DNA of 64,000 nt from Lachnospiraceae bacterium. Its GTDB lineage: Bacteria; Bacillota; Clostridia; Lachnospirales; Lachnospiraceae. The notes under the pieces are model-generated. The model did not search any database. It was given only the letters and a program-made list of their open reading frames with translations, and was not told the DNA's origin. Numbering within the stretch: the first letter of the stretch is position 1; each line of letters starts with the position of its first letter. The stretch is from positions 434,001 to 498,000 of the forward strand of contig CABJAM010000003.1 in the NCBI GenBank assembly GCA_902363555.1, given 5' to 3'. Position numbers and translations under genes: made by a program. Positions 7,653 to 17,450 of this stretch are shown piece after piece.

Positions 7653-10037
7653 ATGAAAAAAACATTATTTTGTGATGAATGGCAGTTTTGCCCGGAGGGA
7701 GAATCCCCTCAAAACGTATCTCTGCCCCATGATGCCATGCAGGCGCAGGGGCGGCAGCCCGATGCACCGTCCGGTACCGGCGGCGCTTTTTTCCAGGGCG
7801 GGCGCTATACCTATGAAAAGAAGATATGGGCGCCGGAGGAATGGCGGGAGCAGGATATCCTGCTGGAATTTGAAGGGATTTATCCCAATGCCGCAGTATA
7901 TTTAAATGATTTTGAGATTGGAAGCTGCCGGTATGGCTATACGCTTTTTCGCGTGCCGCTTGAGGGGCTAGAGTATAATGCCTGCAATGATCTGCGGGTA
8001 GAGGTAGATAACAGCGCTCAGCCGGGGAGCCGTTGGTATTGTGGCGCAGGAATCTACCGGCCGGTGTGGCTGTGGTCCGGACCAAAGAAGCATATAGAGC
8101 CGGACGGCATCCGCATTACCACAATATCCTATGAAACGGCGAAGATATTGGTGGAGGTCGATGTGGCAAACGCGGGCAGCTGCGATGTAAAATTGAATTC
8201 TTGCGACGCGAAAGCAGTTCCTGGCGGCGACGCGGACATTGTGATCGAGATTTTTTATCAGGGAATTAAGGTGGCCGAGAGTATGGGAAATCACGTATAT
8301 ATTACAGTTCCCGACGCGCATCTGTGGGATGATGAATCCCCCCGGCTTTATCAGTGTGTTGTTACGTTAATAGAAGACGGTAAAGCTTTAGACAGCCAGT
8401 GTGTCAATTTTGGCATACGCCAAATCGCATATTCGCCGGAGGGCCTGACCATCAATGGAAAAAATATTTTACTAAAGGGCGGCTGCATTCACCACGACAA
8501 TGGTATTTTAGGCGCCAGGAGCTATGACACATCCGAATGGCGGCGGATCAGGCGCTTGAAGGAAAGCGGCTTTAATGCCATCCGTTCCGCCCACAATCCG
8601 GCGGGCCGTGCTGTTTTGGAAGCCTGTGATGCCCTGGGTGTTTACGTCATGGATGAAACCTGGGATATGTGGAATGTCTCAAAGAACCCGTATGATTATG
8701 CGCAGCATTTCATGGAGGATTACGAGCGGGATATTCAATCCATTGTGGCCAGGGATTACAACCATCCGTCGGTCATTATGTATTCCATTGGAAATGAGGT
8801 CACGGAGCCGGCGACACAGGAGGGCATGGATATCGCTGCCAACATCAAAGAGAAATTCCATGAGCTTGACAAGACCCGGCCCATCACTGCGGGTATCAAT
8901 CTGACACTTTTACTCATGTCCACCATGAAGAATTTGGACCTTGCTCAGAGTGCTCCGGATGTGGGCGATATGAACAGTACGGCTTTTAATAAAATGGTTT
9001 CTGAAATGGGCAGGCATATGACCATGGCCGCAGCCACCGATGAGGCGGACCGGGTAGCGTCACCCATACTGGATCTGCTGGATATTGCCGGATATAATTA
9101 CGCGGATAGCCGCTATGCCATGGACCGGGAGCTGCATCCTTTGCGTACCATTGTAGGCACGGAAACCTATGTCTATGACCTGCCAAAAAATTGGAAGCTG
9201 GTGGAAAAGTATCCCCATATTATCGGAGATTTCATGTGGACCGCGTGGGATTATCTCGGCGAGGCGGGAATCGGGGCGTGGAGCTATGACCCGGAGGATA
9301 TGGGATTTGGCAAGGGTTACCCGTGGCTGCTGGCGGAGGCCGGAGCCTTTGATATTCTTGGAAATGACAATGCCGAGGCTGGTATGGCGGCCGTGGTATG
9401 GGGCAAGCAAACACGGCCTTACATCGGCGTCAGCCCTGTAAACCACCCTGGCGTTGTTCCGAATAAAGCCATATGGCGGGGGAGCAATGCACTGCCTTAC
9501 TGGTCTTATCAGGGCTGTGAAGGAAATCCGGCGGATATCGAGGTTTACAGTGCTGGAAACGCGGTGGAGCTTTTCATCAATGGCCGCCTTATTGGACGGG
9601 AGCCGGTTTCGGATTATAAAGCGGAATTTCATACGGCCTATGAACCTGGCGAGCTAAAGGCCATTGCCTACGCTGCGGATGGCTCCGTTTTATCACAAAG
9701 CTGCTTGTATTCGGCCGATGCGCTCACGAAAATTTCCATCACACCGGAGGAGGAGTGCATAAGAAAGGGCGGTATTTTATATGTGGATATTTCCCTGACC
9801 GGCAGTAACGGAGTGGTTGAGTGCAACCGGGATACGATGCTGACGGTGTCCGTGGAGGGCGGAGAGCTGCTGGCCTATGGCAGTGCGAACCCGAAAACGG
9901 AGGAAAGCTTCCTCAGTGGCCGGTATACGACGTATTATGGCAGAAGCCAGGCGGTTATAAAGGCGCTGGAGGATACGGTCACGGTCTACGTCTCCGGAAG
10001 CGGCCTGGAATCCGTTAGCAGAATAATAGAAATTTAG
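7653..10037 (+). CDS. Glycoside hydrolase family 2 protein (beta-galactosidase/glucuronidase type)
   Basis: A 794-residue protein with no signal peptide, so it acts in the cytoplasm on imported oligosaccharides or glycosides. An N-terminal sugar-binding jelly roll and an immunoglobulin-like domain precede a TIM barrel. The acid/base is E382 in SIGNEV and the nucleophile is probably E504 in GTETYVYD. The HNPAG motif and MWTAWDYLGE are typical of GH2. The C-terminal 200 residues carry extra beta domains (DUF4982-like). ATG 7653 follows GGAAGGAA, whereas the earlier ATG at 7611 overlaps the predicted -10 box. Substrate specificity cannot be read from the sequence. Confidence 0.88.
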   Translation: MKKTLFCDEWQFCPEGESPQNVSLPHDAMQAQGRQPDAPSGTGGAFFQGGRYTYEKKIWAPEEWREQDILLEFEGIYPNAAVYLNDFEIGSCRYGYTLFRVPLEGLEYNACNDLRVEVDNSAQPGSRWYCGAGIYRPVWLWSGPKKHIEPDGIRITTISYETAKILVEVDVANAGSCDVKLNSCDAKAVPGGDADIVIEIFYQGIKVAESMGNHVYITVPDAHLWDDESPRLYQCVVTLIEDGKALDSQCVNFGIRQIAYSPEGLTINGKNILLKGGCIHHDNGILGARSYDTSEWRRIRRLKESGFNAIRSAHNPAGRAVLEACDALGVYVMDETWDMWNVSKNPYDYAQHFMEDYERDIQSIVARDYNHPSVIMYSIGNEVTEPATQEGMDIAANIKEKFHELDKTRPITAGINLTLLLMSTMKNLDLAQSAPDVGDMNSTAFNKMVSEMGRHMTMAAATDEADRVASPILDLLDIAGYNYADSRYAMDRELHPLRTIVGTETYVYDLPKNWKLVEKYPHIIGDFMWTAWDYLGEAGIGAWSYDPEDMGFGKGYPWLLAEAGAFDILGNDNAEAGMAAVVWGKQTRPYIGVSPVNHPGVVPNKAIWRGSNALPYWSYQGCEGNPADIEVYSAGNAVELFINGRLIGREPVSDYKAEFHTAYEPGELKAIAYAADGSVLSQSCLYSADALTKISITPEEECIRKGGILYVDISLTGSNGVVECNRDTMLTVSVEGGELLAYGSANPKTEESFLSGRYTTYYGRSQAVIKALEDTVTVYVSGSGLESVSRIIEI

Positions 10038-10049
10038 GAGGATGACTCT

Positions 10050-10613
10050 ATGAAAAACAATGTTTCTATCCGGCCCTACCGGAAAGCCGACCGGCAGCAG
10101 GTGCAAAATATCTGCATTGCAACCGGTGGAGTCCTGGCGGAGCGGGCGGAATTCAAGGACATGCTATTAAATGCGTTTTGTAATTATTACATTGAACGGG
10201 AGTCGGAAAACTGCTTTGTGGCCGCAGATGAGGAGGAGGCAGTGGGCTATATTCTGTGTGCTGCAAACTGTGACGCATGGGTCAAATGCTTTGAGGAGGC
10301 CTATGTAAATAAGGCAGAAAATGAGGGTCTGAAGGAATTTTATAAGGCGACCATGGCGACACCTTTGAAATATGCCCGGGAATATCCCGCGCATCTCCAT
10401 ATTGATATATTACCGGAGTATCAGCGGATGGGTATCGGTTTCCTGCTGATGGACGCTCTGATCGGGCATTTGAGAGCCGCAGGCGTGCGGGGGCTGATGC
10501 TGTGTGTGGCTGCGGATAACATCAAAGGGCTGAGCTTTTACGAAAAGTATGGCTTTAAGGTATTGGAGCGGACGTCCAACGAGATTGCCATGGGAATGAC
10601 ACTGAGTATGTAA
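10050..10613 (+). CDS. GNAT-family N-acetyltransferase
   Basis: A 187-residue single-domain acetyltransferase that should use acetyl-CoA. The acetyl-CoA loop reads RMGIGFLLMDAL and is followed by the family strand and FYEKYGFKVLE near the C-terminus. It begins 12 bp after GH2 with its own AGGAGG, so it is the second gene of that operon. In a glycan locus it may acetylate an amino sugar, but the substrate is unknown. Confidence 0.82.
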   Translation: MKNNVSIRPYRKADRQQVQNICIATGGVLAERAEFKDMLLNAFCNYYIERESENCFVAADEEEAVGYILCAANCDAWVKCFEEAYVNKAENEGLKEFYKATMATPLKYAREYPAHLHIDILPEYQRMGIGFLLMDALIGHLRAAGVRGLMLCVAADNIKGLSFYEKYGFKVLERTSNEIAMGMTLSM

Positions 10614-10691
10614 AAATTAGACACATATTTAAAAAATTAGTTCTGAACCGGATAGATGACGAAAATTTAATATAAGCATCGAATTTTTGCC

Positions 10692-10720
10692 ATTACAAAA
10701 ATATATACAGTATTTATAAT
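10692..10720 (+). promoter_or_regulatory. Predicted sigma-A promoter for the lipoprotein/ABC operon
   Basis: ATTACA (10692-10697), a 17-bp spacer and a perfect TATAAT (10715-10720) lie 64 bp before the ATG at 10785. An in-frame ATG at 10719 falls inside the -10 box and cannot be the start of this transcript. Confidence 0.55.
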
Positions 10721-10784
10721 GAAAACCATTAAAGGCATTCTCTTTTTGGCAATGATCACCAGAGAAAGAACAAGGAGGAAAATT

Positions 10785-11972
10785 ATGAGTAAGAAAGGTA
10801 TTTCATTGATGTTACTTGCATTGGTAACATGCATAGGGCTGTTGGCTGGCTGCGGAAAGTCTGCGTCAGAGTCCGATAAGAAAGCGGAGTCAACCACTGA
10901 AACTGTCGCCCCGGTAACGGACGCTTCCGGTGAAAGCAGTTCGGATACGACCGGTGAAAATGCTCCATCCGGTGATGCTGCGATGACCGATGGCTATTAT
11001 TTTGAAAATACGACAGGTCTTAACAGCTTCTATCATTTTAATGAGGATGGCAGCTACTATGGCAAGTTTTTTGACGGTGGTGTGGTGGATGCCGGAACGT
11101 GGAAGCTCCTGGATGAGGCGATGGAATATTCCGTAAACGGCGGGGCTGACGACGACTTCGGAACACTGGAGGATAACGAAAAAGCCACGGCGCCTCAAGT
11201 GATTGAATTAACCTCCTATTTAAACGGCAGTGTATTAAAAATTGCTTATGATAACGACAAGCTTTGTGATACGACGCTTGGCGGGATGGCCGGAAATAAA
11301 ACGCTGGAGCATAAAGCCGATTATGAATATGTGGCTTCGGTGGAGGAAACGCCGATTATCATCTGTGAATTTTATGCAAATGGCAGTGTGGGAAGCATGC
11401 TCACACTCAACCATGACAGGACCTTTGGAGATACCACGGGAGATACATACCTTAATGGAACATGGGAAATGACCGATGCCACGAATTATACGCTGACCTA
11501 TACGGATGGGAGCACCGCGCAGCTTTCCGTCAGTGACAATAAAAAAACAGCGGAGATGACGCTGGCGGATGGAACTGTGGTGGCGCTTGCGGACAGCACG
11601 GAGCCGGAGAACGAGAACGCTATGGTGCTGTCTCTTGAAGCAAAGGACGCCCAGGTGGGGCTTCCCATGGGCGTGGATGTGTATTTAAATGCGTACAGTG
11701 ACGGTGCCTGTGAGCTGGCAGTTTATGTGGCCGCTGTGGATGCAACGCTCATCGCGGACACCGGAACCTATACGGTGGATGCGGCCATGCAGTTTGTATT
11801 TATCTTTGACAATGCCGGTGAGATTGCGGGAACTCCGGATTATGAATCGGCAACGGAGAGCGGCATTTCTGTATCCGCCGATTATGCCGCGGATGTGACC
11901 GTGGAATTTAACGGCACACAGACACCGTTGTCCATCAACAGCACGTTATCAGGAACCTATCAGGGGCAGTAA
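10785..11972 (+). CDS. Hypothetical beta-rich lipoprotein
   Basis: A 395-residue acidic protein with a signal peptide and an LLAGC lipobox, then a Ser/Thr/Glu-rich linker. The body looks all-beta, with repeated short motifs of the kind GTWKLLD, GTWEMTD and FNEDGSYYGKFF, reminiscent of lipocalin-like beta-barrel repeats. I do not recognise the family. AAGGAGG before ATG 10785 sets the start. It ends in an overlap with a small in-frame start of the binding-protein gene, so it is probably an accessory surface protein of that ABC system. Confidence 0.7.
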   Translation: MSKKGISLMLLALVTCIGLLAGCGKSASESDKKAESTTETVAPVTDASGESSSDTTGENAPSGDAAMTDGYYFENTTGLNSFYHFNEDGSYYGKFFDGGVVDAGTWKLLDEAMEYSVNGGADDDFGTLEDNEKATAPQVIELTSYLNGSVLKIAYDNDKLCDTTLGGMAGNKTLEHKADYEYVASVEETPIIICEFYANGSVGSMLTLNHDRTFGDTTGDTYLNGTWEMTDATNYTLTYTDGSTAQLSVSDNKKTAEMTLADGTVVALADSTEPENENAMVLSLEAKDAQVGLPMGVDVYLNAYSDGACELAVYVAAVDATLIADTGTYTVDAAMQFVFIFDNAGEIAGTPDYESATESGISVSADYAADVTVEFNGTQTPLSINSTLSGTYQGQ

Positions 11973-11989
11973 TGAAAGGAGTCAGGAAA

Positions 11990-13765
11990 ATGAACAGATT
12001 TAAATGTATGGGTAAAAAAGTATTAGCTTCGGTTTTAGCGGGAAGTATGCTGCTGGCCACAGCCTGCGGCCAAAGCGGAAGCGGTGGCAAAGACAGTGGG
12101 GCATCCGGTGATGCCTACAAAATTTCATACTGGATTCCTATGGGGGAGGATACATCCTTCTATGACAGTTATAACGATAATCCTATCGTAAAGTATATTG
12201 AGCAAAACTATACGTTTAACGAAAAGCCCATAAGCTTTGATTTTTATGTAGCGCCAGCCGGCTCTCAGTCCGATAACTTTACAACCCTGTTATCTACGGG
12301 AGAATATTGTGATATCATGGATTTGAGTATGTCTCCGGAATCGCCGGTGCAGCTGTATGATGATGGAATCCTTCAGGACTTAACGGAGCTGGTGCCTGCC
12401 CATATGCCCAATTATATGGCCTATCTGGAGGCGAATCCTGATGTACAGTCGGAGATTTACTCCATCGTAGACGGTGAAAAGAAGATTTTAAATCTCAATG
12501 GTTTTTATGAGAAGATCGATGATAACTTTCAGGGCTTTTGTTACCGCCGTGACTGGATTGCTAAATATGGTACAAATCCGGTGACAGGCGAAGCGTTTAC
12601 TTACGGCTTTGCGGATGAATCCGATAATTTTAGCTGGGAGGATAACGTGGTATTTCCAAGCGGCGGCTCCGATCCGGTCTACATCAGTGATTGGGAGTGG
12701 ATGTTTGATATTTTTGATAAGGCGATGGAAGATCTGGGTGTTACTGATGGCTATTGCTATGCGCCGTATTTCCAGGGCATCATGCAGACCGGTGATTTAG
12801 CCTGTGCTTTTGGCGGCGGAGGTAACTGCTACTGGTACCGCAATAAAGAAAATGAGGCTGTATTCGGACCTGTCACGGATGATTTCCGGGCTTATCTCCA
12901 GTGCCTTAATACATGGTATACGAAAGGATGGGTAGACCCTGCCTTTGCGGAGCATAATCAGGATATGTTCTTTTCCGTAGACCAGGCCAAGGTGTTTTCC
13001 GGAAAAGTAGGACTGTGGCAGGGGCTGATGTCCACGCTGGGCACTCAGATTGATGCTGGCGATGCATATACGACCGGTGCGGTTGTCTATGGCTGCCGTC
13101 AGCCGATGAATGACATCTATGGTGATGAATCTTCTCAAAATGTGGAACCGTATACATTTTATACATATAATAAGGTTTACGGCAGTGTTGGTTTGACAAC
13201 AAAAATGTCTGAGGAAGAAACGATTGCGTTTTTAGAGTTTACGGATTTCCTGTTTAGTGAGGAAGGCTCCGAGCTGGCGCTGGGCTTTAATAAGGAGCAA
13301 TATGATGCCTGTAAGGATGAGTTTTATACAAAGCAGGGTGTGACAGAGGGCGCTTATAGAAAAGAAGGCGACAATTATATCCTGAATGTGGATGCCAGTG
13401 ATCCGCTTTCCAATGCTGTTTCGCTCAACCGTGTCGTTTCCAGATTAGCCCTGCCTGTGGATAAACAGTATGACCGCTATGTGTCGCAGGCAGTCAGTGA
13501 ATGGAATTACTATGAAACAGCTCCTATATTATTTTCTGCCAGTGTGAGCAATGCCATGACTACGGAAGAAAGCTCGGAGGTTTCAAGTGTCCGCAACAGT
13601 GTGGATCAGTTTATGATCCGCAGTATCAGTCCAATGATCATGAGCAAGGGCTATGATGTCTGGGATGATGCTTCCTGGGAACAATATTGTACGGATATAA
13701 ACAAATTCCAGCCAGAAAACGCGACAACGATTTATAACGAAAAGCTTCAGCTCTTAGAACAGTAA
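11990..13765 (+). CDS. CUT1-type extracellular solute-binding lipoprotein
   Basis: A 591-residue lipoprotein (ATAC lipobox near residue 27) of the large oligosaccharide-binding class found with LplB and YtcP permeases. It should capture an oligosaccharide at the cell surface. ATG 11990 has AAAGGAG 8 nt upstream and is preferred over ATG 11972, which overlaps the previous stop. The permease genes follow directly. No ATPase is encoded nearby, as is usual for this group, which shares an MsmK-type ATPase from elsewhere in the genome. Confidence 0.87.
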   Translation: MNRFKCMGKKVLASVLAGSMLLATACGQSGSGGKDSGASGDAYKISYWIPMGEDTSFYDSYNDNPIVKYIEQNYTFNEKPISFDFYVAPAGSQSDNFTTLLSTGEYCDIMDLSMSPESPVQLYDDGILQDLTELVPAHMPNYMAYLEANPDVQSEIYSIVDGEKKILNLNGFYEKIDDNFQGFCYRRDWIAKYGTNPVTGEAFTYGFADESDNFSWEDNVVFPSGGSDPVYISDWEWMFDIFDKAMEDLGVTDGYCYAPYFQGIMQTGDLACAFGGGGNCYWYRNKENEAVFGPVTDDFRAYLQCLNTWYTKGWVDPAFAEHNQDMFFSVDQAKVFSGKVGLWQGLMSTLGTQIDAGDAYTTGAVVYGCRQPMNDIYGDESSQNVEPYTFYTYNKVYGSVGLTTKMSEEETIAFLEFTDFLFSEEGSELALGFNKEQYDACKDEFYTKQGVTEGAYRKEGDNYILNVDASDPLSNAVSLNRVVSRLALPVDKQYDRYVSQAVSEWNYYETAPILFSASVSNAMTTEESSEVSSVRNSVDQFMIRSISPMIMSKGYDVWDDASWEQYCTDINKFQPENATTIYNEKLQLLEQ

Positions 13766-13783
13766 ATGAAAGCAGGAGGCACT

Positions 13784-14743
13784 ATGAAAAATATAAAACA
13801 AAGGAAGCTGGCGGCGGCCTATGTGGCTCCCCGGGTCACCTGGAAGAAGGACTTTAAAAAGAACGGGGTGCTGTACCTTCTATTCCTGCCGATTTTAATA
13901 TGGGCGATATTATTCCAATACCTTCCGATGCCCGGAATACTTATGGCCTTCCAGGATTTTAAGGTAGGTAAGGGATTATTTCACAGTGACTGGGTCGGAC
14001 TGAAAAATTTTATCGATCTGTTTACAGGGGATGCATTTCCCCTGGCATTCCGAAATACGGTGGCTATGGCCGTCCTGAGCCTGACCATAGGTTTTGTGGC
14101 CCCCATATTATTTGCGCTGGTGGTCACGTCCAATCCTCATAAAAAGTTCCGTCGGTTTTCGCAGACGGCCAGCTACATGCCTAATTTCGTATCCGCAGTA
14201 GTTATGTGCTCCCTGGCTGTGCAGTTTTTATCCTCCGACGGCGCGATCACCATGTTTTTAAGCTGGCTGGGCCTGGACCGTCAAAACTGGCTGGCGAATG
14301 CCAATATTCCGGTATTCTGGCTGATCTACACATTTATCGGCATATGGCAGGGCATGGGCTGGGGGTCCATCATCTATGTGGCGGCCATATCCGGAATCAA
14401 CGGGGAGCTCCATGAGGCTGCCGCTATCGACGGCGCCAGCCGGTTCCGGCGGATCGTCAGCATTACATTGCCGGGAATACTTCCGCTGATCGTTATGATG
14501 TGGACGATGAATATCGGCCTCGTATTCAAGCTTGTAGGTAATAATATCCTTCTTTTGTATATGCCCACCACCTATGATGTGGCCGACTGTCTTTCTACCT
14601 ATACATACCGTATGGCCTTCGGTTCCACCGTCAATTACGGCTTGTCCACGGCCTCGGGCCTGTTCCAGTCTGTGCTTGGCACCATATTACTGGTCGTTTC
14701 CAACAGGCTTGGGAAAAAAGCGACGAGCTATTCACTGTTCTAA
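13784..14743 (+). CDS. CUT1 ABC transporter permease (LplB type)
   Basis: A 319-residue membrane protein with six helices and the cytoplasmic EAA loop (ELHEAAAIDGASRFRRI) that contacts the ATPase. GCAGGAGG precedes ATG 13784, whereas ORF-start ATG 13766 abuts the previous stop with no spacing for a ribosome binding site. It forms the translocation pore with the permease at 14859. Confidence 0.9.
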   Translation: MKNIKQRKLAAAYVAPRVTWKKDFKKNGVLYLLFLPILIWAILFQYLPMPGILMAFQDFKVGKGLFHSDWVGLKNFIDLFTGDAFPLAFRNTVAMAVLSLTIGFVAPILFALVVTSNPHKKFRRFSQTASYMPNFVSAVVMCSLAVQFLSSDGAITMFLSWLGLDRQNWLANANIPVFWLIYTFIGIWQGMGWGSIIYVAAISGINGELHEAAAIDGASRFRRIVSITLPGILPLIVMMWTMNIGLVFKLVGNNILLLYMPTTYDVADCLSTYTYRMAFGSTVNYGLSTASGLFQSVLGTILLVVSNRLGKKATSYSLF

Positions 14744-14799
14744 AACACGCTCCAGGGCGGCAGATCTGCGCATTTACTGCGCAGACTGTACCAGATGCG

Positions 14800-14826
14800 T
14801 AACAGTTCGTTTTCTCTGAACTGTTA
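14800..14826. repeat. Extragenic palindrome TAACAGTTC/GAACTGTTA, copy 2
   Basis: A perfect 9-bp inverted repeat with a 9-nt loop lies between the two permease genes. It is the same sequence family as the palindrome at 27218-27246 and the half-copies at 1584 and 36795. There is no T-run, so it is not a simple terminator. Confidence 0.75.
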
Positions 14827-14858
14827 TCGAAATTTTAAAATTAGAAATGAGGTATATT

Positions 14859-15758
14859 ATGCGTATTGGAAGAAAGCCAAAGGAAGGAATGATTGAAAAC
14901 ACATCGGTGGGATCGAAAATATTTGATATTCTCACCAGCGCCTTTCTTGCCCTTGTGGTTTTTTGCAGCATTATTCCCATGTGGCATGTCCTTATGTCCT
15001 CTATATCGGACGGGCGGTCGCTTTTTGCCCATGAAGGGCTGGTTTTGTGGCCGGTAGGCGGATTTAATCTGGGCGGCTTTGAGATGATATTTAAGGACAG
15101 CAGTATTGTTCGTTCCTATCTTGTAACGATATTTTATGTGGTGGCCAACTCGGTTTTGGGACTTGTCTTAAATGTTATGGGTGGCTATGTGTTAAGTCAG
15201 CCGTCAAAGCTTAAACCTCTGCTGACGATTATTTTAATGATCCCCATGATGTTTGGCGGCGGCCTTATCCCCACATATATGGTCATCCGCCAGCTGGGCC
15301 TTGTGGGAACGCCCTGGGCGGTCATCATCCCGGGCTGCACCAACGCCATGTTTGTGATTATGATGATGAACGCCTTTTTACAGGTACCTCAGTCGACGGT
15401 GGAGTCGGCCAGGATCGACGGCGCCGGGCATTTAAGCGTTATGTTTAAGGTGATGCTGCCCCAGGCCAGAGGCTTTGCCCTGGTGACGGTCATCAACACC
15501 GCTCTGGGCGCATGGAACGCATGGTTTGAGGCCTCCGTCTATGTGCCGACCAACAAAGAGTGGTGGCCACTGCAGCTTTGGATTCGGGAGCTGACCTCAA
15601 GAAATCAAGATTTCCTGAACTTTGCTAATCCGGATTATAACCGTTATCTTGTCCAGTTTGCCGTCATTGTGGCGGCGTCGCTGCCGGTCATTGTCCTGTT
15701 TCCGTTCTTCCAGAAAAAGCTGGAGGAAAATATGGTTATGGGAGCCGTTAAAGGTTAG
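14859..15758 (+). CDS. CUT1 ABC transporter permease (YtcP type)
   Basis: A 299-residue, six-helix permease of the YtcP/LplC branch. Its EAA loop is altered (STVESARIDGAGHLSVM) with Ser in place of the second Ala, which is common in this branch. GAGGT precedes ATG 14859. It completes the transporter started at 11990 and is followed 13 bp later by an AraC gene, so regulator and transporter are probably co-transcribed. Confidence 0.88.
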   Translation: MRIGRKPKEGMIENTSVGSKIFDILTSAFLALVVFCSIIPMWHVLMSSISDGRSLFAHEGLVLWPVGGFNLGGFEMIFKDSSIVRSYLVTIFYVVANSVLGLVLNVMGGYVLSQPSKLKPLLTIILMIPMMFGGGLIPTYMVIRQLGLVGTPWAVIIPGCTNAMFVIMMMNAFLQVPQSTVESARIDGAGHLSVMFKVMLPQARGFALVTVINTALGAWNAWFEASVYVPTNKEWWPLQLWIRELTSRNQDFLNFANPDYNRYLVQFAVIVAASLPVIVLFPFFQKKLEENMVMGAVKG

Positions 15759-15771
15759 GGGTTGGAAGTAA

Positions 15772-17064
15772 ATGAGAGAATGGGATGCCGTATGCAGGGA
15801 CTTGAATCTGTTTGGGGGAATGATTTTTAACGCTTGCCGGATGCCCATGTGGTGTTTTGCGCTGGACGGCCATTTTTTCTGCGCCACAAGCCCCAATGAA
15901 AAGGAATTTCGATTGCTTTTGGAGCACAGCGGCTGCCTGGCCTACGCCCTTTCGCCGGAGCGCCGCCGGGACCGGCCAGTGTATCTCAGCGATAACCTGG
16001 GGCTTACGTGGGTGGCCGATTATGCCTGGAATGAAACAGGGCCGGTGCTTCTCATACTCATGGGGCCGGTTTTTTCCAGTGAATCGTCCTTAAAGGGAAT
16101 CGAGGATGCACTTCGGAAAATGGACTTTTCCATACAGATGCGGAACAATTTTATACAAAAGCTCAAAACCGTGACCGTGATGAATTATACGCTACTGGAG
16201 CAGTACGCGGCCATGCTGCATCATATTATCAGCGGTGAGGTCAGTGTGAACCACGATTATGAGTACCAGGCCGATTATGTAACGACGGAATGGCCAAAGG
16301 ACTCTGAGGATAAAATAGATGTTTCCGGGATGGACACCGCAGAGGATAGCGACGTCATGGGGATTGAATATGGCCGGATGATGGAAGCGTGTATTATGAA
16401 GGCTATCCGGGAAGGAAATATTTCCTTTGATATGGATAAAATGACTGTCAATGACGGGCACAAGCCCTCTGGTGTTTTCATTGAGGTGGACCATTACAAT
16501 AAGGGCGAAATCAACCGCGACGAAAAAAATACGGTGATCATTTTTGCAGCCCTGTGCGCCCGGGCGGCCATGGACGGCGGACTTTCACCGAAAACGGTGA
16601 AGCAGATGCAGCTCATGTATATACGAAGGATTGAGGAAACGAAATCACTGACGGAGCTGATGGCGCTGAATATGACTATGCTGAATGATTTTATCCAAAA
16701 GGTCCATGAGAGTCAGACGAACCCGGATATATCCAGGACGATTCAGTATTGCTGCGATTATATTCAGAAAAATCTGATGGTGCCCTTTGAACTTTCGGAC
16801 ATGTCCAGGGAGGTCGGTTATGCCGAGTACTATCTGACAAAAAAGTTCCATAAGGAGATGGGGATTTCACTCACGGACTATATTAAAAATGCCAGAATCG
16901 AAATGGCCAAAATATTGCTGATGACGACGGATCAAAGTATTGATGAGATCAGCAATCGGCTTTGCTTTAATTCCAGAGGATATTTTGGCAGGATTTTCAA
17001 AGAAAAGGTCGGCGTTACACCGGCCTCTTACCGGGAAAAGACTTATATTGAGAGGAAAAGGTAA
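15772..17064 (+). CDS. AraC-family transcriptional regulator with large N-terminal domain
   Basis: A 430-residue regulator. The C-terminal 100 residues form the AraC double helix-turn-helix (FELSDMSREVGYAEYYLTKK, then IDEISNRLCFNSRGYFGRIF). The N-terminal 300 residues resemble the AraC proteins at 25956 and 6623, including the CARAAMDGGLSPKTVK stretch, and probably sense a ligand or partner. A small HPr-like gene follows 46 bp later, the same pairing as at 25.6-27.2 kb. The ribosome binding site is weak (GGAAG). Confidence 0.86.
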   Translation: MREWDAVCRDLNLFGGMIFNACRMPMWCFALDGHFFCATSPNEKEFRLLLEHSGCLAYALSPERRRDRPVYLSDNLGLTWVADYAWNETGPVLLILMGPVFSSESSLKGIEDALRKMDFSIQMRNNFIQKLKTVTVMNYTLLEQYAAMLHHIISGEVSVNHDYEYQADYVTTEWPKDSEDKIDVSGMDTAEDSDVMGIEYGRMMEACIMKAIREGNISFDMDKMTVNDGHKPSGVFIEVDHYNKGEINRDEKNTVIIFAALCARAAMDGGLSPKTVKQMQLMYIRRIEETKSLTELMALNMTMLNDFIQKVHESQTNPDISRTIQYCCDYIQKNLMVPFELSDMSREVGYAEYYLTKKFHKEMGISLTDYIKNARIEMAKILLMTTDQSIDEISNRLCFNSRGYFGRIFKEKVGVTPASYREKTYIERKR

Positions 17065-17110
17065 TCTGTCAGGAAAACCGCGGTTACCGGAAATGAAAGG
17101 AGAACCGGCC

Positions 17111-17341
17111 TTGCCACTGAAAAAGGATATTGATTATATAGAACTGATACATGCCATTGCCAAGTGCAGGGGGGAAGTCTTCTGCAGGGTGAAGGATGGA
17201 AATATTAATATGAAGTCAGCCCTGTCTCAGTATGTTGTTATATTTTCCATAAGTAACCCTTCCCTGATGGAACAGGCAACGCTTATATGCGAGGATGACA
17301 CGGATTATGAGCGGCTGGCGGCGTATTTGGAAAATAGTTAG
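17111..17341 (+). CDS. Small HPr-like protein with TTG start
   Basis: A 76-residue protein. The TTG at 17111 has AAAGGAG 8 nt upstream and gives an N-terminus that aligns from residue 1 with the 76-residue protein at 25631, so it is preferred over ATG 17093. The pattern (strand, helix, GEV strand, MKSALSQYVV helix, then ATLICEDDTD) resembles HPr: the Lys-Ser of the HPr Ser46 region is kept, but the loop that carries His15 is missing. That makes a phosphotransfer role unlikely and a Crh-like regulatory role conceivable. It sits just after an AraC gene. The family assignment is my inference from the pattern, not from a search. Confidence 0.6.
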   Translation: MPLKKDIDYIELIHAIAKCRGEVFCRVKDGNINMKSALSQYVVIFSISNPSLMEQATLICEDDTDYERLAAYLENS

Positions 17342-17450
17342 TGTAGCTTTGCACAAGTTTTGCGGTAATGAGCCGCGTCAGAAGCGCATCTGCAAAGCGG
17401 CGGCGCAGCAGAGCATACCATAGATGAACAGGAGATTGGAGGAAACAGTA